Assembly (NCBI GenBank): GCA_007116605.1 | Contig: SKID01000051.1 | Span: 1 to 14,335, forward strand | Source: Tissierellia bacterium | Lineage (GTDB): Bacteria > Bacillota > Clostridia > Tissierellales > Dethiosulfatibacteraceae | Length of the DNA: 14,335 nt | Reading direction: 5' to 3' | Shown here: piece after piece, positions 14,274 through 14,335 of the stretch | Layout: every line of letters begins with the position of its first letter | Numbering within the stretch: the stretch's first letter is position 1 | The notes under the pieces: model-generated | Told to the model about the DNA's origin: nothing | Database searches by the model: none | Seen by the model: the letters and a program-made list of their open reading frames with translations, nothing else | Translations under genes and position numbers: made by a program

Positions 14274-14335
14274 CTATTTAACAGCAATGGCATCAATTTC
14301 TACTTTAACATCTTTTGGCAATCTTGCCACTTCAA
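14274..14335 (-). CDS. RidA (YjgF/YER057c/UK114) family protein, C-terminal fragment at window edge
   Basis: I translated the last 62 bases on the minus strand. They give 19 residues, EVARLPKDVKVEIDAIAVK, then a TAG stop at 14274. This is the characteristic RidA C-terminal end, where the strand V-A-x-L-P-K-D/G-x-x-V-E-I-x-A-I-A recurs. RidA proteins hydrolyse reactive enamine/imine intermediates released by PLP-dependent amino acid lyases such as threonine dehydratase. That fits a neighbourhood with two fold-type II PLP enzymes, but the gene is separated from the operon by convergent and divergent genes. The rest of the gene lies beyond the right edge. Confidence 0.8.
   Translation of the reverse strand, partial: EVARLPKDVKVEIDAIAVK

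Noticed and set aside
1..14335. CRISPR arrays, insertion sequences, tRNA or rRNA genes
   Set aside because: No regular repeats, transposase motifs, terminal inverted repeats or structural RNA signatures were seen; the window is almost wholly coding.

Overview
The window looks like an AT-rich, low-GC Gram-positive anaerobe, most likely a member of the Clostridia. Evidence: strong AAGGAGG/GGAGG ribosome sites, clean TATAAT -10 boxes, U-tract terminators, several TTG starts and tightly overlapping genes. The species cannot be named from the sequence.

Positions 12236 to 1 (minus strand, transcribed right to left) hold one long operon that runs off the left edge. Gene order: a three-subunit xanthine dehydrogenase-type molybdenum hydroxylase (molybdopterin subunit, 2Fe-2S subunit, FAD subunit), YgeY-type M20 hydrolase, YgeW-type carbamoyltransferase, a cysteine-synthase-like PLP enzyme, HyuA/YgeZ-type cyclic amidohydrolase, SsnA-type aminohydrolase, a PreA-like dihydroorotate/dihydropyrimidine dehydrogenase-type ferredoxin protein, a threonine-synthase-like PLP enzyme, and the N-terminal half of a second, divergent FAD subunit. 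All gaps are 16 nt or less and most genes overlap. The set corresponds to the E. coli ygeW-ygeX-ygeY-hyuA/ssnA-ygfK-ygfM-xdhD region, whose homologues have been linked to anaerobic urate/purine breakdown in gut bacteria. A plausible scheme (inference) is: hydroxylate or reduce the purine, open the rings (HyuA, SsnA, YgeY), pass a carbamoyl group to phosphate (YgeW), then deaminate the remaining amino acid (PLP enzymes).

The operon appears to start at a promoter near 12415-12444. It is followed by a leader of about 170 nt containing a hairpin and a full intrinsic terminator placed just before the ribosome site of the first gene. This is the architecture of an attenuator or riboswitch. I could not match it to a known class, and it is the most interesting non-coding signal here.

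Upstream of the operon, on the same strand, is an HMG-CoA-lyase-like gene (12441-13340). Divergent from it is a small FAD/NAD(P)-binding reductase (13491-14189, plus strand) with a good extended -10 promoter. That gene ends at a near-perfect bidirectional terminator (14217-14246) shared with the C-terminal end of a RidA-family gene entering from the right edge.

The departures from the E. coli cluster deserve attention. YgeX (diaminopropionate ammonia-lyase) is replaced by two unrelated-looking fold-type II PLP enzymes. YgfK is replaced by a short PreA-like protein whose catalytic-loop motif is not the usual one. YgeW is a shortened form.
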